A program made the translations under genes and the position numbers. Shown here in pieces: positions 55,731 through 64,000 of a DNA stretch of 64,000 bases. Location of the stretch: contig JARGPJ010000001.1 of assembly GCA_029212615.1 (NCBI GenBank), positions 519,547 to 583,546 of the forward strand, read 5' to 3'. The stretch comes from Verrucomicrobiales bacterium (GTDB lineage: Bacteria > Verrucomicrobiota > Verrucomicrobiia > Verrucomicrobiales > DEV007). Position 1 is the stretch's first letter. Each line of letters starts with the position of its first letter. The notes below the pieces were generated by a model. The model was given only the letters and a program-made list of their open reading frames with translations. It did no database searches and was not told the origin of the DNA.

Positions 55731-56858
55731 TTAGTCCTGGAAGCGTTCGTGAACGATCGCGCCGCCGTGAGTGATGATGCAGCCCTTTTGGATTTCATCA
55801 TCAAGATTGATTTTGAGAGCATTGGTTTCCTCGTCCCAGAAATGCTCGATCATGTTCGCAAAGTTCGATGCAAGCACTTGAGAAGCGTGTTTGGAAACCT
55901 GTCCTTCAAAGTTCGCGAGGCCAACCAGCTTGACGCCATTTTCGGTGACAGTCTCTTCCCCCGGGGTGATTCCTTCGACGTTTCCGCCGGTTTCAGCAGC
56001 AAGATCGACGACGACACTACCGGGCTGCATTCCGTCGATGACGTCTTTCTTGATGAGAACCGGCGGCTTCCTTCCAAACACTTTCGCGGTCGTAATGACG
56101 ACGTCACTTTGGGCACAAACCTTTGCCTGCGCCGCACGCTGTTTCTCAAGCTGTTCAGGAGTGAGCTCTTTCGCATAACCCTGATCGGTACCACTTGTCT
56201 CACCGAGATCGATGCGAAGGGCCTTCGCTCCGAGAGACTCGGCCTGCTCGAGTGCCTCAGGACGTACATCAAAGGCGGTGACACGGGCACCGAGCCGCTT
56301 TGCGGTGGCGATCGCCTGAAGCCCTGCAACGCCGATTCCGACCACGAAGACTTTTGCCGGCGAAATGGTACCTGCCGGAGTCATCATCATGGGGAAAATA
56401 CTGTTGAGCCGGTTCGCGGCCGTGATCACTGAAACGTAACCGGCGAGATTCGCCTGCGAACTGATCGCGTCCATCTTTTGCGCCAGGGTGGTTCGCGGCA
56501 CCATTTCGAGACTGATCGCCGTCGATTTCTTCGTCGCGAACTGAGCGATGAGGTCCTTCTCATTAAACGGGTCGAGAAAGCTGATATGTATCGCCCCTTC
56601 CTTGAGCTGCCCCACCTCTTCGGCAGAAGGTTTCCTCACGCGGGTCACAATATCGGCTGAGCTTAGAAGTCCTGCGCGATCAGAAGTGACAGTAGCCCCG
56701 GCTTCTTCGTATGAAGTATCCGGATGATCGCTTCGGATGCCGATACCGGACTCAACAAGCACTTCAGCACCAAGGCTGATCAACTTTTTAACCGCGGCGG
56801 GATCAAGCGAAGCACGGGTTTCGATGGGATCTGTTTCTTTGGGCGCAAAAATTTTCAT
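55731..56858 (-). CDS. pntAA: NAD(P) transhydrogenase subunit alpha part 1
   Basis: A 375-residue soluble NAD(H)-binding subunit (domain I). The N-terminal half resembles alanine dehydrogenase; the NAD site is VFVVGIGVAGLQAIATAKRLGA near 170-189, and the RQD-loop-like segment follows with FAANLAGYVSV-type sequence (SQANLAGYVSVITAANRL). The split of PntA into soluble and membrane genes, as here, is common outside enterobacteria. First gene of the pnt operon. Confidence 0.95.
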   Translation of the reverse strand: MKIFAPKETDPIETRASLDPAAVKKLISLGAEVLVESGIGIRSDHPDTSYEEAGATVTSDRAGLLSSADIVTRVRKPSAEEVGQLKEGAIHISFLDPFNEKDLIAQFATKKSTAISLEMVPRTTLAQKMDAISSQANLAGYVSVITAANRLNSIFPMMMTPAGTISPAKVFVVGIGVAGLQAIATAKRLGARVTAFDVRPEALEQAESLGAKALRIDLGETSGTDQGYAKELTPEQLEKQRAAQAKVCAQSDVVITTAKVFGRKPPVLIKKDVIDGMQPGSVVVDLAAETGGNVEGITPGEETVTENGVKLVGLANFEGQVSKHASQVLASNFANMIEHFWDEETNALKINLDDEIQKGCIITHGGAIVHERFQD

Positions 56859-57036
56859 GCCTTATCGTGACGACTTCGATGAGTCGAAAATCAGTGCCCG
56901 CCGGAAAGACTTTCTATCCAGTGGGGCTGGCTAATCTATCAAGAGAAGCACAGGTGTCGATATCATTTCTGTGTCCGATAAGGCAGGTAGATTCTGCGCA
57001 TTCCGGAAGAATGATAGATTTGAGTCACTTTCCCGT

Positions 57037-58398
57037 TCAGGAAGCTTTCGCCCTGCGCCCCTGACTGAGGATGACATCTTTTTCCTCCACCTCCCAGTCG
57101 TCGAGGACAGTGTCATCAATGTGAATCTCACCGTTGTCCGTCGCATACTCGGGACCGAGGACTTCGACAACGGTTGGATTCCTCGGCGATTCCGCCTCCG
57201 GGATAAGGTAATTATCCACCAACTGACAGCTCTCACGGTAGTTTTCCCGACTCATGAGAAACTCATGAAAAGCTTTCAGCCGGTAATGCGGTATCGTCGC
57301 ATACATGTGGTGCGGGAGATGATAGTCCATTCCGAAGGGAAAGACCGCATAGCGGACAAAGGGATTCATCTGAAAAACACGCGTGTTCGTGAGCCAGCCG
57401 CGATCGCCGTTTCCGTGCTGAATGACCTGACGGAGAATCATGAAAAACGGAAAAGTAGTCAGGATCGCCACATACCAAAGCGATGAAAAATATCGCAGGG
57501 CCATGAACCCTGTCGACGCCTGTATGTAGGAGAGTGTCATGATCACCCCGGTAAACAGAGCCGTCTGTCCCATGTACATGAAGCGTCGATGAAAAACCGG
57601 CTTCACCCTCGCTTTGTCAAAAGAAGCCTCGGGGAGAAACGCCAGAACCACAGCAATCGTTCCCCAGATCACGAGTGGAAAGACGATCAACATCCATGGT
57701 TCACCCCACTTCTGCGCCACAGCGCAGTTCAACAAAACAAGAAAGAAAAGCGCTAGAGTGAGACGCTCCGGAACACGCCTCCGCTTCTCCCCTTTCATCT
57801 GGTAGGGACCGCCCTTGTGCGACCCAATCGTATTATACCGGACCCTGACAATGATGTATTTCACGAGATCGATGAGAAGGATCTGCCGAATCATCATCTT
57901 GATAAAACTCAGTTTACCAACTGGAAAATCCATCCAGTGGCCACTGTCTTTAAGCAACGCAAAATCGGGATCCCGCTCCGGGTCATTCACAAACTGATGA
58001 TGCGCGAGGTGATAAAGCCGAAACTGGTAAACCGATGTCATGACCGGAAACATGCAGAGGTAATCCCCGGCGAGCTCGTTCAACTTCCGGTTCTTAAAGA
58101 GAGTGTGATGCACCGCCTCATGGCCGGCACCGGCAAATTGATGTTGGGATGCCCCGACCGTGAACAGGGCGAAAAGATAAACCGGAACGTTCCACCAGAA
58201 GGATAGCCCCCAGGCCTCACGGTTTTCGAAGAAATAGACCGCCGTAACGAGAGCGATGGCAACGATGAACCACGCCCGCCCGATGTAAAAGAAATTAGTG
58301 AAATTGTCCGTTTTAAGAAACTCGCGGAGACGGGCCTTCACTTCCGGATCTCGACGGAGATCGGCTGCAGCTTCTTCGTGATGAGTGTGTCCGCTCAA
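57037..58398 (-). CDS. Membrane fatty acid desaturase-family protein
   Basis: A 453-residue integral membrane di-iron protein. Three histidine boxes are present: GHEAVHH (His93, 97, 98), HLAHH (His130, 133, 134) and HLPHH near residue 360. Membrane helices flank them, with about four crossings. This architecture is that of fatty acid desaturases and related hydroxylases/ketolases that insert double bonds or oxygen into lipids or carotenoids. The last 60 residues are soluble and acidic, which is more than usual. The substrate cannot be told. Single gene with 178 bp to pntAA. Confidence 0.85.
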   Translation of the reverse strand: MSGHTHHEEAAADLRRDPEVKARLREFLKTDNFTNFFYIGRAWFIVAIALVTAVYFFENREAWGLSFWWNVPVYLFALFTVGASQHQFAGAGHEAVHHTLFKNRKLNELAGDYLCMFPVMTSVYQFRLYHLAHHQFVNDPERDPDFALLKDSGHWMDFPVGKLSFIKMMIRQILLIDLVKYIIVRVRYNTIGSHKGGPYQMKGEKRRRVPERLTLALFFLVLLNCAVAQKWGEPWMLIVFPLVIWGTIAVVLAFLPEASFDKARVKPVFHRRFMYMGQTALFTGVIMTLSYIQASTGFMALRYFSSLWYVAILTTFPFFMILRQVIQHGNGDRGWLTNTRVFQMNPFVRYAVFPFGMDYHLPHHMYATIPHYRLKAFHEFLMSRENYRESCQLVDNYLIPEAESPRNPTVVEVLGPEYATDNGEIHIDDTVLDDWEVEEKDVILSQGRRAKAS

Positions 58399-58558
58399 CG
58401 AATAATTCAGGGTCAGGGGAGGGAGGGCTACCTCTAAGACAGCCGTCTGCCTCAGAAGTTCAATTTCTAACAGAATAAACAGTCGAAATTGATTAAGAGA
58501 TCTTACATATTTTCTCCCCTCTGTCCCGCGAAAACAGGAAAACCGCCCCCCAATATCG

Positions 58559-59638
58559 TCAAAAAGACACGTTAATCAGATTCTGAAGGAGATCCCGATA
58601 AGCAAGCCCAGCCCGGATAATGAGAAATCCGACAAGAATCAAAATCCCCCAATAGAAGAGTTTCGGAGTCCATTCCGCCAATTGCTCCATGGCCTCTTTT
58701 GCCGAGTCTGAATAGAATCGCCCCCACTCCGCCAACTCACGGTCCAGCTGGCCCGACTGTTCCGCCGAATCCATTCCGCGGGCGAAATCGTTGGGAAAAG
58801 CAGAACGCGCGGAGTACAAAGCGGTCGCGAGAGGGTTTCCTTCGGCGACAATCTTCGCCCCCCTTCGGCTCGCGGTTCGGATCAGCCCACTCCCGGAAGC
58901 AGCTCCCGCCCCGGCAAGTGAGTCACTCATTTTTTTCCCTGATTGGAGAAAAATTTCGAACACCTGGGAAAATCGTTCCATCGCCACGGCCCTTCTCGCT
59001 TTTCCAAGAAGCGGCACCGTATTAAGAAGCCCGTCAATGAGAGCAGAGGTGCGCGCCATTCCGGCGAGAAACTTCGCCGCCAGAAAGATCAGTGAAATGA
59101 TGACATATGCGATCAGCATATTCTTTCCCATCTCCGTAAAAGCCGACTGGAATCCCTGTCCCTGCGACAGCCCGTCAGCTGAAAAGCTGCTGAAAGCGGT
59201 CACGGTAAGTGTGGAAACAGGCACCGCGAGGTGAATCAGGATCAAGGGATAAGTGAGTCCCTTCAAAATCCGTCGACGCGTGCGATCCATTCGCCGAAAA
59301 TACTCAGCAAGATGGCCAAATCCTTTCTCCAACATCCCGCCCTCCTCGGCAGCTGAAACAACCTCTTCTTCGAGCGCCGTCACTTCGCCCGAAGCCCGGC
59401 CCAGAGAATCCCCGATGGTCAGACCGGCGGATAGCCCGGCGAGAATCCCCCGGTAAATCTTCTTCTCCGCCCCCCTGACTCGGGGCTGCTGGAGAAGCGA
59501 TTCGCACGCCTTCTCCATGCCCATGCCGGAGCGGGCATACTTTTCGAGACTCGAATACAGTTGGCTCTTCGCCTTGGCAGATAATCCGGACATGCCCAAA
59601 GATGCCACTGCCGGTGGTGATCTGAAAACCTCAATCAT
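58559..59638 (-). CDS. Type II secretion / type IV pilus inner-membrane protein (GspF/PilC-like)
   Basis: A 359-residue protein with the duplicated T2SSF layout: a first helical domain (about 20-125, GMGMEKACESLLQQPRVRG and GLSAGLTIGDSLGRASGEV), membrane helices near 130-150 and 175-200, a second domain (about 215-320, with FSQVFEIFLQSGKKMSDSLA), and a final helix (about 330-350). It should sit at the base of a secretion system or pilus. No GspE, GspG or pilin gene is adjacent, so it stands alone here. Confidence 0.85.
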   Translation of the reverse strand: MIEVFRSPPAVASLGMSGLSAKAKSQLYSSLEKYARSGMGMEKACESLLQQPRVRGAEKKIYRGILAGLSAGLTIGDSLGRASGEVTALEEEVVSAAEEGGMLEKGFGHLAEYFRRMDRTRRRILKGLTYPLILIHLAVPVSTLTVTAFSSFSADGLSQGQGFQSAFTEMGKNMLIAYVIISLIFLAAKFLAGMARTSALIDGLLNTVPLLGKARRAVAMERFSQVFEIFLQSGKKMSDSLAGAGAASGSGLIRTASRRGAKIVAEGNPLATALYSARSAFPNDFARGMDSAEQSGQLDRELAEWGRFYSDSAKEAMEQLAEWTPKLFYWGILILVGFLIIRAGLAYRDLLQNLINVSF

Positions 59639-59697
59639 ACGAAATCCTCCTAATGCGCGGCTCTTGACGACTCACCAATCCCTAGCGATCAGTAGCC

Positions 59698-60813
59698 ATG
59701 AATCTCACGAAAACAGCATTTGGATCCTGGAGCGGCGGTCGTTTCATGCACTTTGGCCAGCGAATGGAGGAAGACCGATGGATCAAAATGGCGCGCCAGG
59801 CGTACGACGAAGGCATTCGCACCTTTCTCACCTCTGATGTCTACGGTGTCGGAAAAGGAGACGAAATTCTCGGGAAAGCACTCGAAGGAGTCGATCGCGA
59901 CACTTACTGCCTCGTCGCCATGATCGGCCACGATATCTACGACGGTCAGCGCGCCGGCGCGAAAGGCTACGCCCGCTTCACCAACGCTGAACTCCGCGGC
60001 CCGGACGGCTACGCCGAGTACCTTCAGCGAGCCACCGCGAAATGTGCGGATCGCTGCGGAACCGATCACTTTGACATCGTCATGCTTCACAACCCTGACT
60101 CCATCGGCTACTCGAGCCCGGAGGTCTGGTCAGGGATGGCGACGCTTCGCGAGAAAGGACTCGCCCAAACCACCGGCATCGCTCCCGGCCCCGCGAATGG
60201 TTTTGCGATCGATATGGCTTACTGCATCGAGCATTTTCACGAGGAAATCGACTCCGCGATGATCATTCTCAACCCGATGGAGCCATGGCCGGGCCGCTAC
60301 GTCCTCCCGATCGCCCGGGAGTTCGACGTCGATATTCTTGCGCGGGTCGTCGACTACGGCGGGATCTTTCACGATGACGTTAAGCCGGGTCACTTCTTCA
60401 AAGATGGCGACCACCGGACCTACCGCGCTGAAGGCTGGATCGAACACGGTAACGAAAAACTCGAGAAGATGCGGCCCATCGCTGACAAGCATGGCCTCAC
60501 GATGCTCCAGCTCGCCTGCATCTGGGACCTCAGCCAGGCACCCGTGAAATCAGTCGGACCGACCTTTATTCAGGAAGCCGGAGATGATGCCCGACCCGTT
60601 GAAGAAAAAGTATCCGAATTCGCCGCCCTCCCCGATGTCACCCTGACCCCGGACGAAATTGAGACGATTCGCGAAATAGGCAACAACGAGGGATGCATGC
60701 CGCTGAAAGGCGCCAGCACCCGCTACGAAGGCGAACCTCAGCCCGATCACTGGCCTATGCGCCCTGAGCTTCAGCCCCTCGCGGACAAATGGAGCTTGAA
60801 TCCCGCGTGGTGA
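59698..60813 (+). CDS. Aldo/keto reductase-like protein lacking the catalytic lysine
   Basis: A 371-residue protein with the aldo/keto reductase barrel pattern: TSDVYGVGKGDEILGKALEG carries the Asp47 and Tyr49 of the tetrad, and VMLHNPDS the His131. The Lys expected at the end of strand beta-3 ('ATKxG') is replaced: the segment reads CLVAMIGHDI, with Met75 there. A long insertion with an Arg/Lys-rich loop (YDGQRAGAKGYARF) follows. It probably lost or changed the usual reductase chemistry, or belongs to a special clade. It is followed by folE2 after 52 bp on the same strand. Confidence 0.75.
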   Translation: MNLTKTAFGSWSGGRFMHFGQRMEEDRWIKMARQAYDEGIRTFLTSDVYGVGKGDEILGKALEGVDRDTYCLVAMIGHDIYDGQRAGAKGYARFTNAELRGPDGYAEYLQRATAKCADRCGTDHFDIVMLHNPDSIGYSSPEVWSGMATLREKGLAQTTGIAPGPANGFAIDMAYCIEHFHEEIDSAMIILNPMEPWPGRYVLPIAREFDVDILARVVDYGGIFHDDVKPGHFFKDGDHRTYRAEGWIEHGNEKLEKMRPIADKHGLTMLQLACIWDLSQAPVKSVGPTFIQEAGDDARPVEEKVSEFAALPDVTLTPDEIETIREIGNNEGCMPLKGASTRYEGEPQPDHWPMRPELQPLADKWSLNPAW

Positions 60814-60865
60814 CGACCGACCATGGGCCTCTCCTCGTTCTCAACGGGGAAACGCCTCAGCGGGA

Positions 60866-61648
60866 ATGGAGAATTTAACCGATATACAGAGCCAGCCGGA
60901 TTCACGCAACCTCGACATTGACCGTGTCGGCGTAAAGGAATTGAAGTACCCCATTCGGATTCGTGACAAAGAAAAGTCCGAGCAAAGCACCGTCGCCACC
61001 GTCTCGATGGCAGTCGACCTTCCGAAAGAATACAAAGGCACCCACATGAGTCGCTTCGTGGAAGTGCTCAACTCCCACGGCCCTTTCCTCGACGTTCACT
61101 CCATTGCCCAGCTTCCCGCTGAAATGTTGGAACGCCTTGATGCTCAACGCGCTCACATCGAACTTCGCTTCCCCTTCTTTCTCGAGAAGCCTGCTCCCGT
61201 CACGAAGAAAGTCGGGATGATGGACTATGAGGTCATTTTTGATGTCGACGGATCCCGCGACGATACCGATTTTGTCGTCACCGTGCTCGTTCCCGTGACC
61301 ACGCTCTGCCCCTGCTCGAAAGCCATCAGTGCCTACGGCGCGCATAATCAGCGGGGTGTCGTGACCTACGCGGTCCGCTTTTCCGGTGAACCCATCTGGA
61401 TCGAAGACCTCGTTCGCCTTGTCGAGCGGTGTGCCAGCAGCGAGCTTTACAGCCTTCTCAAACGCCCCGACGAGAAACACGTCACGGAGGAAGCCTATGA
61501 CAACCCTGTCTTTGTCGAAGATCTTGTCCGCAATGTTGCCGCTGCTTCTGAGAAGCAAAACGGCATCGCCTGGTATCGCGTCGAAGCCGAGAACTTCGAG
61601 TCCATTCACAATCACAATGCATACGCGGTGATTGAAAAGAAGGGCTGA
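60866..61648 (+). CDS. folE2: GTP cyclohydrolase I, type IB (FolE2)
   Basis: A 260-residue enzyme converting GTP to dihydroneopterin triphosphate, the first step of folate and queuosine-type pterin pathways. The FolE2 signatures are KELKYPIRIRDK at the start, GTHMSRFVEVL, RFPFF, and the metal-binding TTLCPCSKAIS with Cys148 and Cys150, followed by AHNQRGVVTYAV; SIHNHNAYAV ends the protein. FolE2 can use metals other than zinc, so it is often used where zinc is scarce. No type IA folE is in the window. The start is the ATG at 60866. Confidence 0.93.
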   Translation: MENLTDIQSQPDSRNLDIDRVGVKELKYPIRIRDKEKSEQSTVATVSMAVDLPKEYKGTHMSRFVEVLNSHGPFLDVHSIAQLPAEMLERLDAQRAHIELRFPFFLEKPAPVTKKVGMMDYEVIFDVDGSRDDTDFVVTVLVPVTTLCPCSKAISAYGAHNQRGVVTYAVRFSGEPIWIEDLVRLVERCASSELYSLLKRPDEKHVTEEAYDNPVFVEDLVRNVAAASEKQNGIAWYRVEAENFESIHNHNAYAVIEKKG

Positions 61649-61654
61649 AACTCT

Positions 61655-61870
61655 CTACGAGAGAACAGCTTCTTCAGAAATATTCCGCTCAGCGAGAATC
61701 ACCGTAGCGCCATTATGGAAGCTTTGGTGAGTGAAAGGGATGCCTGAGCCATCGTAAAGGGCGTCATCAATCAAAATCTGCTCACAGGAATCATCTTCTC
61801 CCTGCCGGAAAACAAGAATGGCCGCAGCAACCTTAAAGGTCGAGCGGCCATCTGCATTTAATACCTCAGG
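61655..61870 (-). other. 71-codon in-frame extension behind the SPFH stop codon
   Basis: Directly after the TGA of the SPFH gene (61873-61871, next base C) the same minus-strand frame stays open for 71 codons to a TAG at 61657-61655. The translation looks like real protein (FKVAAAILVFRQGEDD, ILIDDALYDGSG and NGATVILAERNISEEAVLS), with no ATG, GTG or TTG near its beginning. It could be a C-terminal extension reached by UGA readthrough, a recent nonsense split, or a small gene with an unusual start. I do not recognise the sequence. Confidence 0.5.
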
Positions 61871-62818
61871 TCATCCTCTCGGGATCGGCGGCACATTCGG
61901 TGCCGAATCATTCGCTTTATCGAGCACTTTCGCCAATCCGGCAACCATGCCCCCGACATCGGAGAGATTGTTCGGGATGATGAGTGTGTTGTTCGTTTTC
62001 GCGAGTTTGCCGAACTCTTCGACATACTGTTCAGCAATACGAAGGTTCACCGCCTGAGAACCACCGGGGCTCTCAATCGCAGTGGCAATTGCCTTAATCC
62101 CCATCGCCGTTGCCGTCGCGAGCATTTCGATCTCCTTCGCCTTACCTTCAGCCTCATTGACCTGCTTATCTCGAATCGCCTCGGACTGCTTGATCACTTC
62201 CTGCTTCTCGCCTTCGGCGACATTGATGCGGGCTTCCTTCTCCCCTTCTGACTCAGCGATCACCGCACGGCGCTCACGCTCCGCCCGCATCTGCTTCTCA
62301 AGCGCGTCCCTGACACTCGGAGGAGGCGTGATGTTCGCGATCTCGTAACGGGTGATCTTGATGCCCCAGGGCTCCGAGGCTTTATCGAGGGCCGTGATAA
62401 TATTCGCATTGACCGTATCGCGCTCCTCAAAAGTACGGTCGAGTTCGAGCTTACCAATCTCGGAACGCAGGGTTGTCTGCGCCAATTGAGTCGAAGCATA
62501 CATATAATCTTCAATGCCGTAACTCGCATTCTTCGCGTCGAGCACCTGCAAATAGAGAACGCCGTCGATCTCGATCGCAATGTTATCCTGCGTGATACAC
62601 ATCTGAGAGGGAACATCGACCGCGATTTCTTTCAGCGAGTGCCGGTAGGCGATCTTATCGATGAACGGCACGAGGATGTGAAAACCGGCCTCAAGGGTGC
62701 GGCTGTATTTACCAAGTCTTTCGACGACAAAAGCCTTACGCTGGGGAACGACTCGAGCCGTTTTCAGCAGGATAATAATAATGAGAAAGACGACACCGAT
62801 TGGGATAATAAATTCCAT
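61871..62818 (-). CDS. SPFH/Band 7 (stomatin-like, paraslipin) protein
   Basis: A 315-residue membrane-associated protein: one N-terminal membrane helix (about 4-20) and an SPFH domain (about 25-180) with VPQRKAFVVERLGKYSRTLE, PFIDKIAY and YASTQLAQTTLRSEIGKLEL. A coiled-coil tail rich in Ala/Glu (about 185-250; ERERRAVIAESEGEKEARIN) follows, then a short Pro-rich end. Stomatin-like proteins form ring or cage assemblies in membrane microdomains and work with NfeD proteins, one of which is encoded 54 bp upstream. Note the 71 in-frame codons behind its UGA stop. Confidence 0.9.
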   Translation of the reverse strand: MEFIIPIGVVFLIIIILLKTARVVPQRKAFVVERLGKYSRTLEAGFHILVPFIDKIAYRHSLKEIAVDVPSQMCITQDNIAIEIDGVLYLQVLDAKNASYGIEDYMYASTQLAQTTLRSEIGKLELDRTFEERDTVNANIITALDKASEPWGIKITRYEIANITPPPSVRDALEKQMRAERERRAVIAESEGEKEARINVAEGEKQEVIKQSEAIRDKQVNEAEGKAKEIEMLATATAMGIKAIATAIESPGGSQAVNLRIAEQYVEEFGKLAKTNNTLIIPNNLSDVGGMVAGLAKVLDKANDSAPNVPPIPRG

Positions 62819-62872
62819 GTAGTTTAATTGATTGCGGGTTGAGTTAGTTCGATAGACGTAGGAAGAAAAATT

Positions 62873-63307
62873 TTAGGCACGTGATTTTACTTCCAGGGTG
62901 ATATTGTCACGGGCAACCACTTCAACCCGGTCGCCTTCCTTGAAGGCAGTTGTCGAAAAAGCCTTCCACTGAGCGCCTTTGAGCTCAACGGTCCCGAAAT
63001 CGCCGACCTCAATCGGCTTCACGACCGTCACGATTTTTCCGAGGAATTCTTCGTCGACACCGCCCCCGGATGTCGTCTCCGCCCCTCGAAACCAATCTTT
63101 AACGTAGCGGCGGGCAAAAATAACCAGCCCGAGCGAAGCCAGTCCGAACACCCAAAGCTGGACACTGAAAGAGTCCACCCCGCACCAGTCCAGAATCGCA
63201 ACGATCCAGGCGGCAATGCCGATAAAGACGAGAATTACCCCCGGGATTGCCAATTCTGCGACAATCAAACCAAGGCCAATGAGAAACCAGATAATAGCGG
63301 AGTCCAT
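62873..63307 (-). CDS. NfeD-family membrane protein
   Basis: A 144-residue protein from the ATG at 63307, chosen because AGGA lies eight bases upstream; longer in-frame starts exist at 63316 and 63349. Two or three membrane helices (about 4-50; IIWFLIGLGLIVAELAIPG is the NfeD opening) are followed by an OB-fold domain (about 80-140) with LGKIVTVVKPIEVGDFGTVE and GDRVEVVARDNITLEV. This is the short NfeD form without the N-terminal protease. Pairing with an SPFH gene just downstream is the conserved NfeD-stomatin arrangement. Confidence 0.88.
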   Translation of the reverse strand: MDSAIIWFLIGLGLIVAELAIPGVILVFIGIAAWIVAILDWCGVDSFSVQLWVFGLASLGLVIFARRYVKDWFRGAETTSGGGVDEEFLGKIVTVVKPIEVGDFGTVELKGAQWKAFSTTAFKEGDRVEVVARDNITLEVKSRA

Positions 63308-63483
63308 GGTTTGCATCCTGCATGCTTTTCCACGATACGGCCATTCCAAAATATGACCGGATTTGTATAAACCCGCCGATCAGGCGCATGCTGATGCGAT
63401 AGAGAAAGCCCGGTAGCAATGACATTCGCCACCACCACCGGACCCGGTTGCCCCCGGAGGGGCTGACCACCACTAACCAAAGC

Positions 63484-64000
63484 TTACTCGATCATCCGCT
63501 TCGCGATCTCATACCCGGCGGCGTCCGCATTGCGGCGCGTCGCGCGAAAGAGATCCTTCACTTTCCCTTCGGCAGTGCGATTAAAGAATCTCACGGTCTC
63601 AACGAGATCTCTGCGATCCGCTTTTCCGGACTCGATCAGCTGCTGAGCCATTCCCATCGAGGCCGTCATCGCAAACAACTCCGCACCCACTTCGACAAAA
63701 CGCCCGAGAAGCACCTGCTTCTTCTCCAGTTTCGGACCGTACCGCAGCATCGCGTGAAAGAGCTTCCGCGCGAGCTGACGACTCATCACTTTCACTTTCC
63801 GGGAATCGCTCCGGAACTCCGGCATGACCCCGGCACCACCACTCAGAACCGGCAACCACAAAGCCGGGTACCAGCGTCCGTAGAACCAGGCGGATCGCAC
63901 CGCCGCACTAACCCGCTCCCGCATCGGAAGCGTGCTATTCAACACCGGACCGCCCAGGTTGAGATGAGGATCCAGCGCTTCACGTGCGATGAGCAATCTC
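63484..64000 (-). CDS. Acyl-CoA dehydrogenase-family protein, C-terminal part
   Basis: The frame is open to the right edge, so only about 170 C-terminal residues are seen. The sequence fits the C-terminal helical part of long acyl-CoA dehydrogenases found in verrucomicrobia and relatives: a start like EALDPHLNLGGPVLNSTLPM, then AWFYGRWYPALWLPVL, SRKVKVMSRQLARKLFHAMLRYGPKLEKKQVLLGRFVEVG (read in parts) and a final helix to KRMIE. It should be a fatty-acid beta-oxidation FAD enzyme. The catalytic region lies beyond the window, so this is a tentative call. Confidence 0.6.
   Translation of the reverse strand, partial: RLLIAREALDPHLNLGGPVLNSTLPMRERVSAAVRSAWFYGRWYPALWLPVLSGGAGVMPEFRSDSRKVKVMSRQLARKLFHAMLRYGPKLEKKQVLLGRFVEVGAELFAMTASMGMAQQLIESGKADRRDLVETVRFFNRTAEGKVKDLFRATRRNADAAGYEIAKRMIE

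Overview
The window is a chromosomal segment from a Gram-negative bacterium of moderately high GC, most likely a Verrucomicrobium (order Verrucomicrobiales or close). The lineage call is inferred from gene content: two secreted sulfatases, an ECF sigma factor overlapping a FecR/LamG membrane protein, Tat-exported oxidoreductases, a monomeric NADP-isocitrate dehydrogenase, a membrane pyrophosphatase, a PUR-alpha-like protein and many secreted proteins of unknown role. Most of the window is ordinary core genome with short operons on both strands.

Left edge (1-2926): a partial FHA-domain protein whose tail is fourteen 12-residue repeats, then about 1.8 kb of gene graveyard ending at a tRNA-Thr(UGU). 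The graveyard holds a frameshifted HsdM N-terminus (type I restriction-modification), the C-terminal ends of two different transposases (ISL3-like and IS91-like), an unidentified startless open frame, two 27-bp direct repeats, and two extra copies of the tRNA-Thr 3' end. This looks like the remains of one or more elements integrated at the tRNA gene.

3-11.7 kb: type II NADH dehydrogenase, a YdjY-like and a prenyltransferase/squalene-cyclase-repeat exported protein, a lipoprotein, then an AraC regulator divergent from a three-gene cassette (DHDPS-like aldolase, TIM-barrel isomerase/epimerase, Gfo/Idh/MocA oxidoreductase) that looks like catabolism of an unknown sugar or polyol. 11.8-15.6 kb: carA, an FHA membrane protein, purA and uppS. 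15.9-29.5 kb: monomeric IDH, two sulfatases, an FAD oxidoreductase, a BON-MscS channel, the ECF-FecR pair and the pyrophosphatase.

29.6-48.6 kb: mutS, a phosphoesterase divergent from a PcfJ-like protein, a secreted thioredoxin, a TatC with a large loop insertion and a His-rich plus helix-hairpin-helix tail, the PUR-like/yicC/gmk/coaB run, rlpA, a large exported CHAT-domain protein, a RodZ-like protein, ftsK, small membrane proteins and ilvC. 48.7-64 kb: cysteine desulfurase and folC, a beta-barrel protein, arsenate reductase, rlmN, the three-gene transhydrogenase pnt operon, a fatty acid desaturase, a lone GspF-like protein, an aldo/keto-reductase-like protein lacking the usual lysine, folE2, an SPFH/NfeD pair and the end of an acyl-CoA dehydrogenase.

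The most unusual points are the TatC fusion, the tRNA-Thr graveyard with its hsdM fossil, the FHA repeat protein, the CHAT protein with three SH3-like repeats, and a 71-codon in-frame extension behind the UGA stop of the SPFH gene. No CRISPR array, complete prophage or complete defence system was found.
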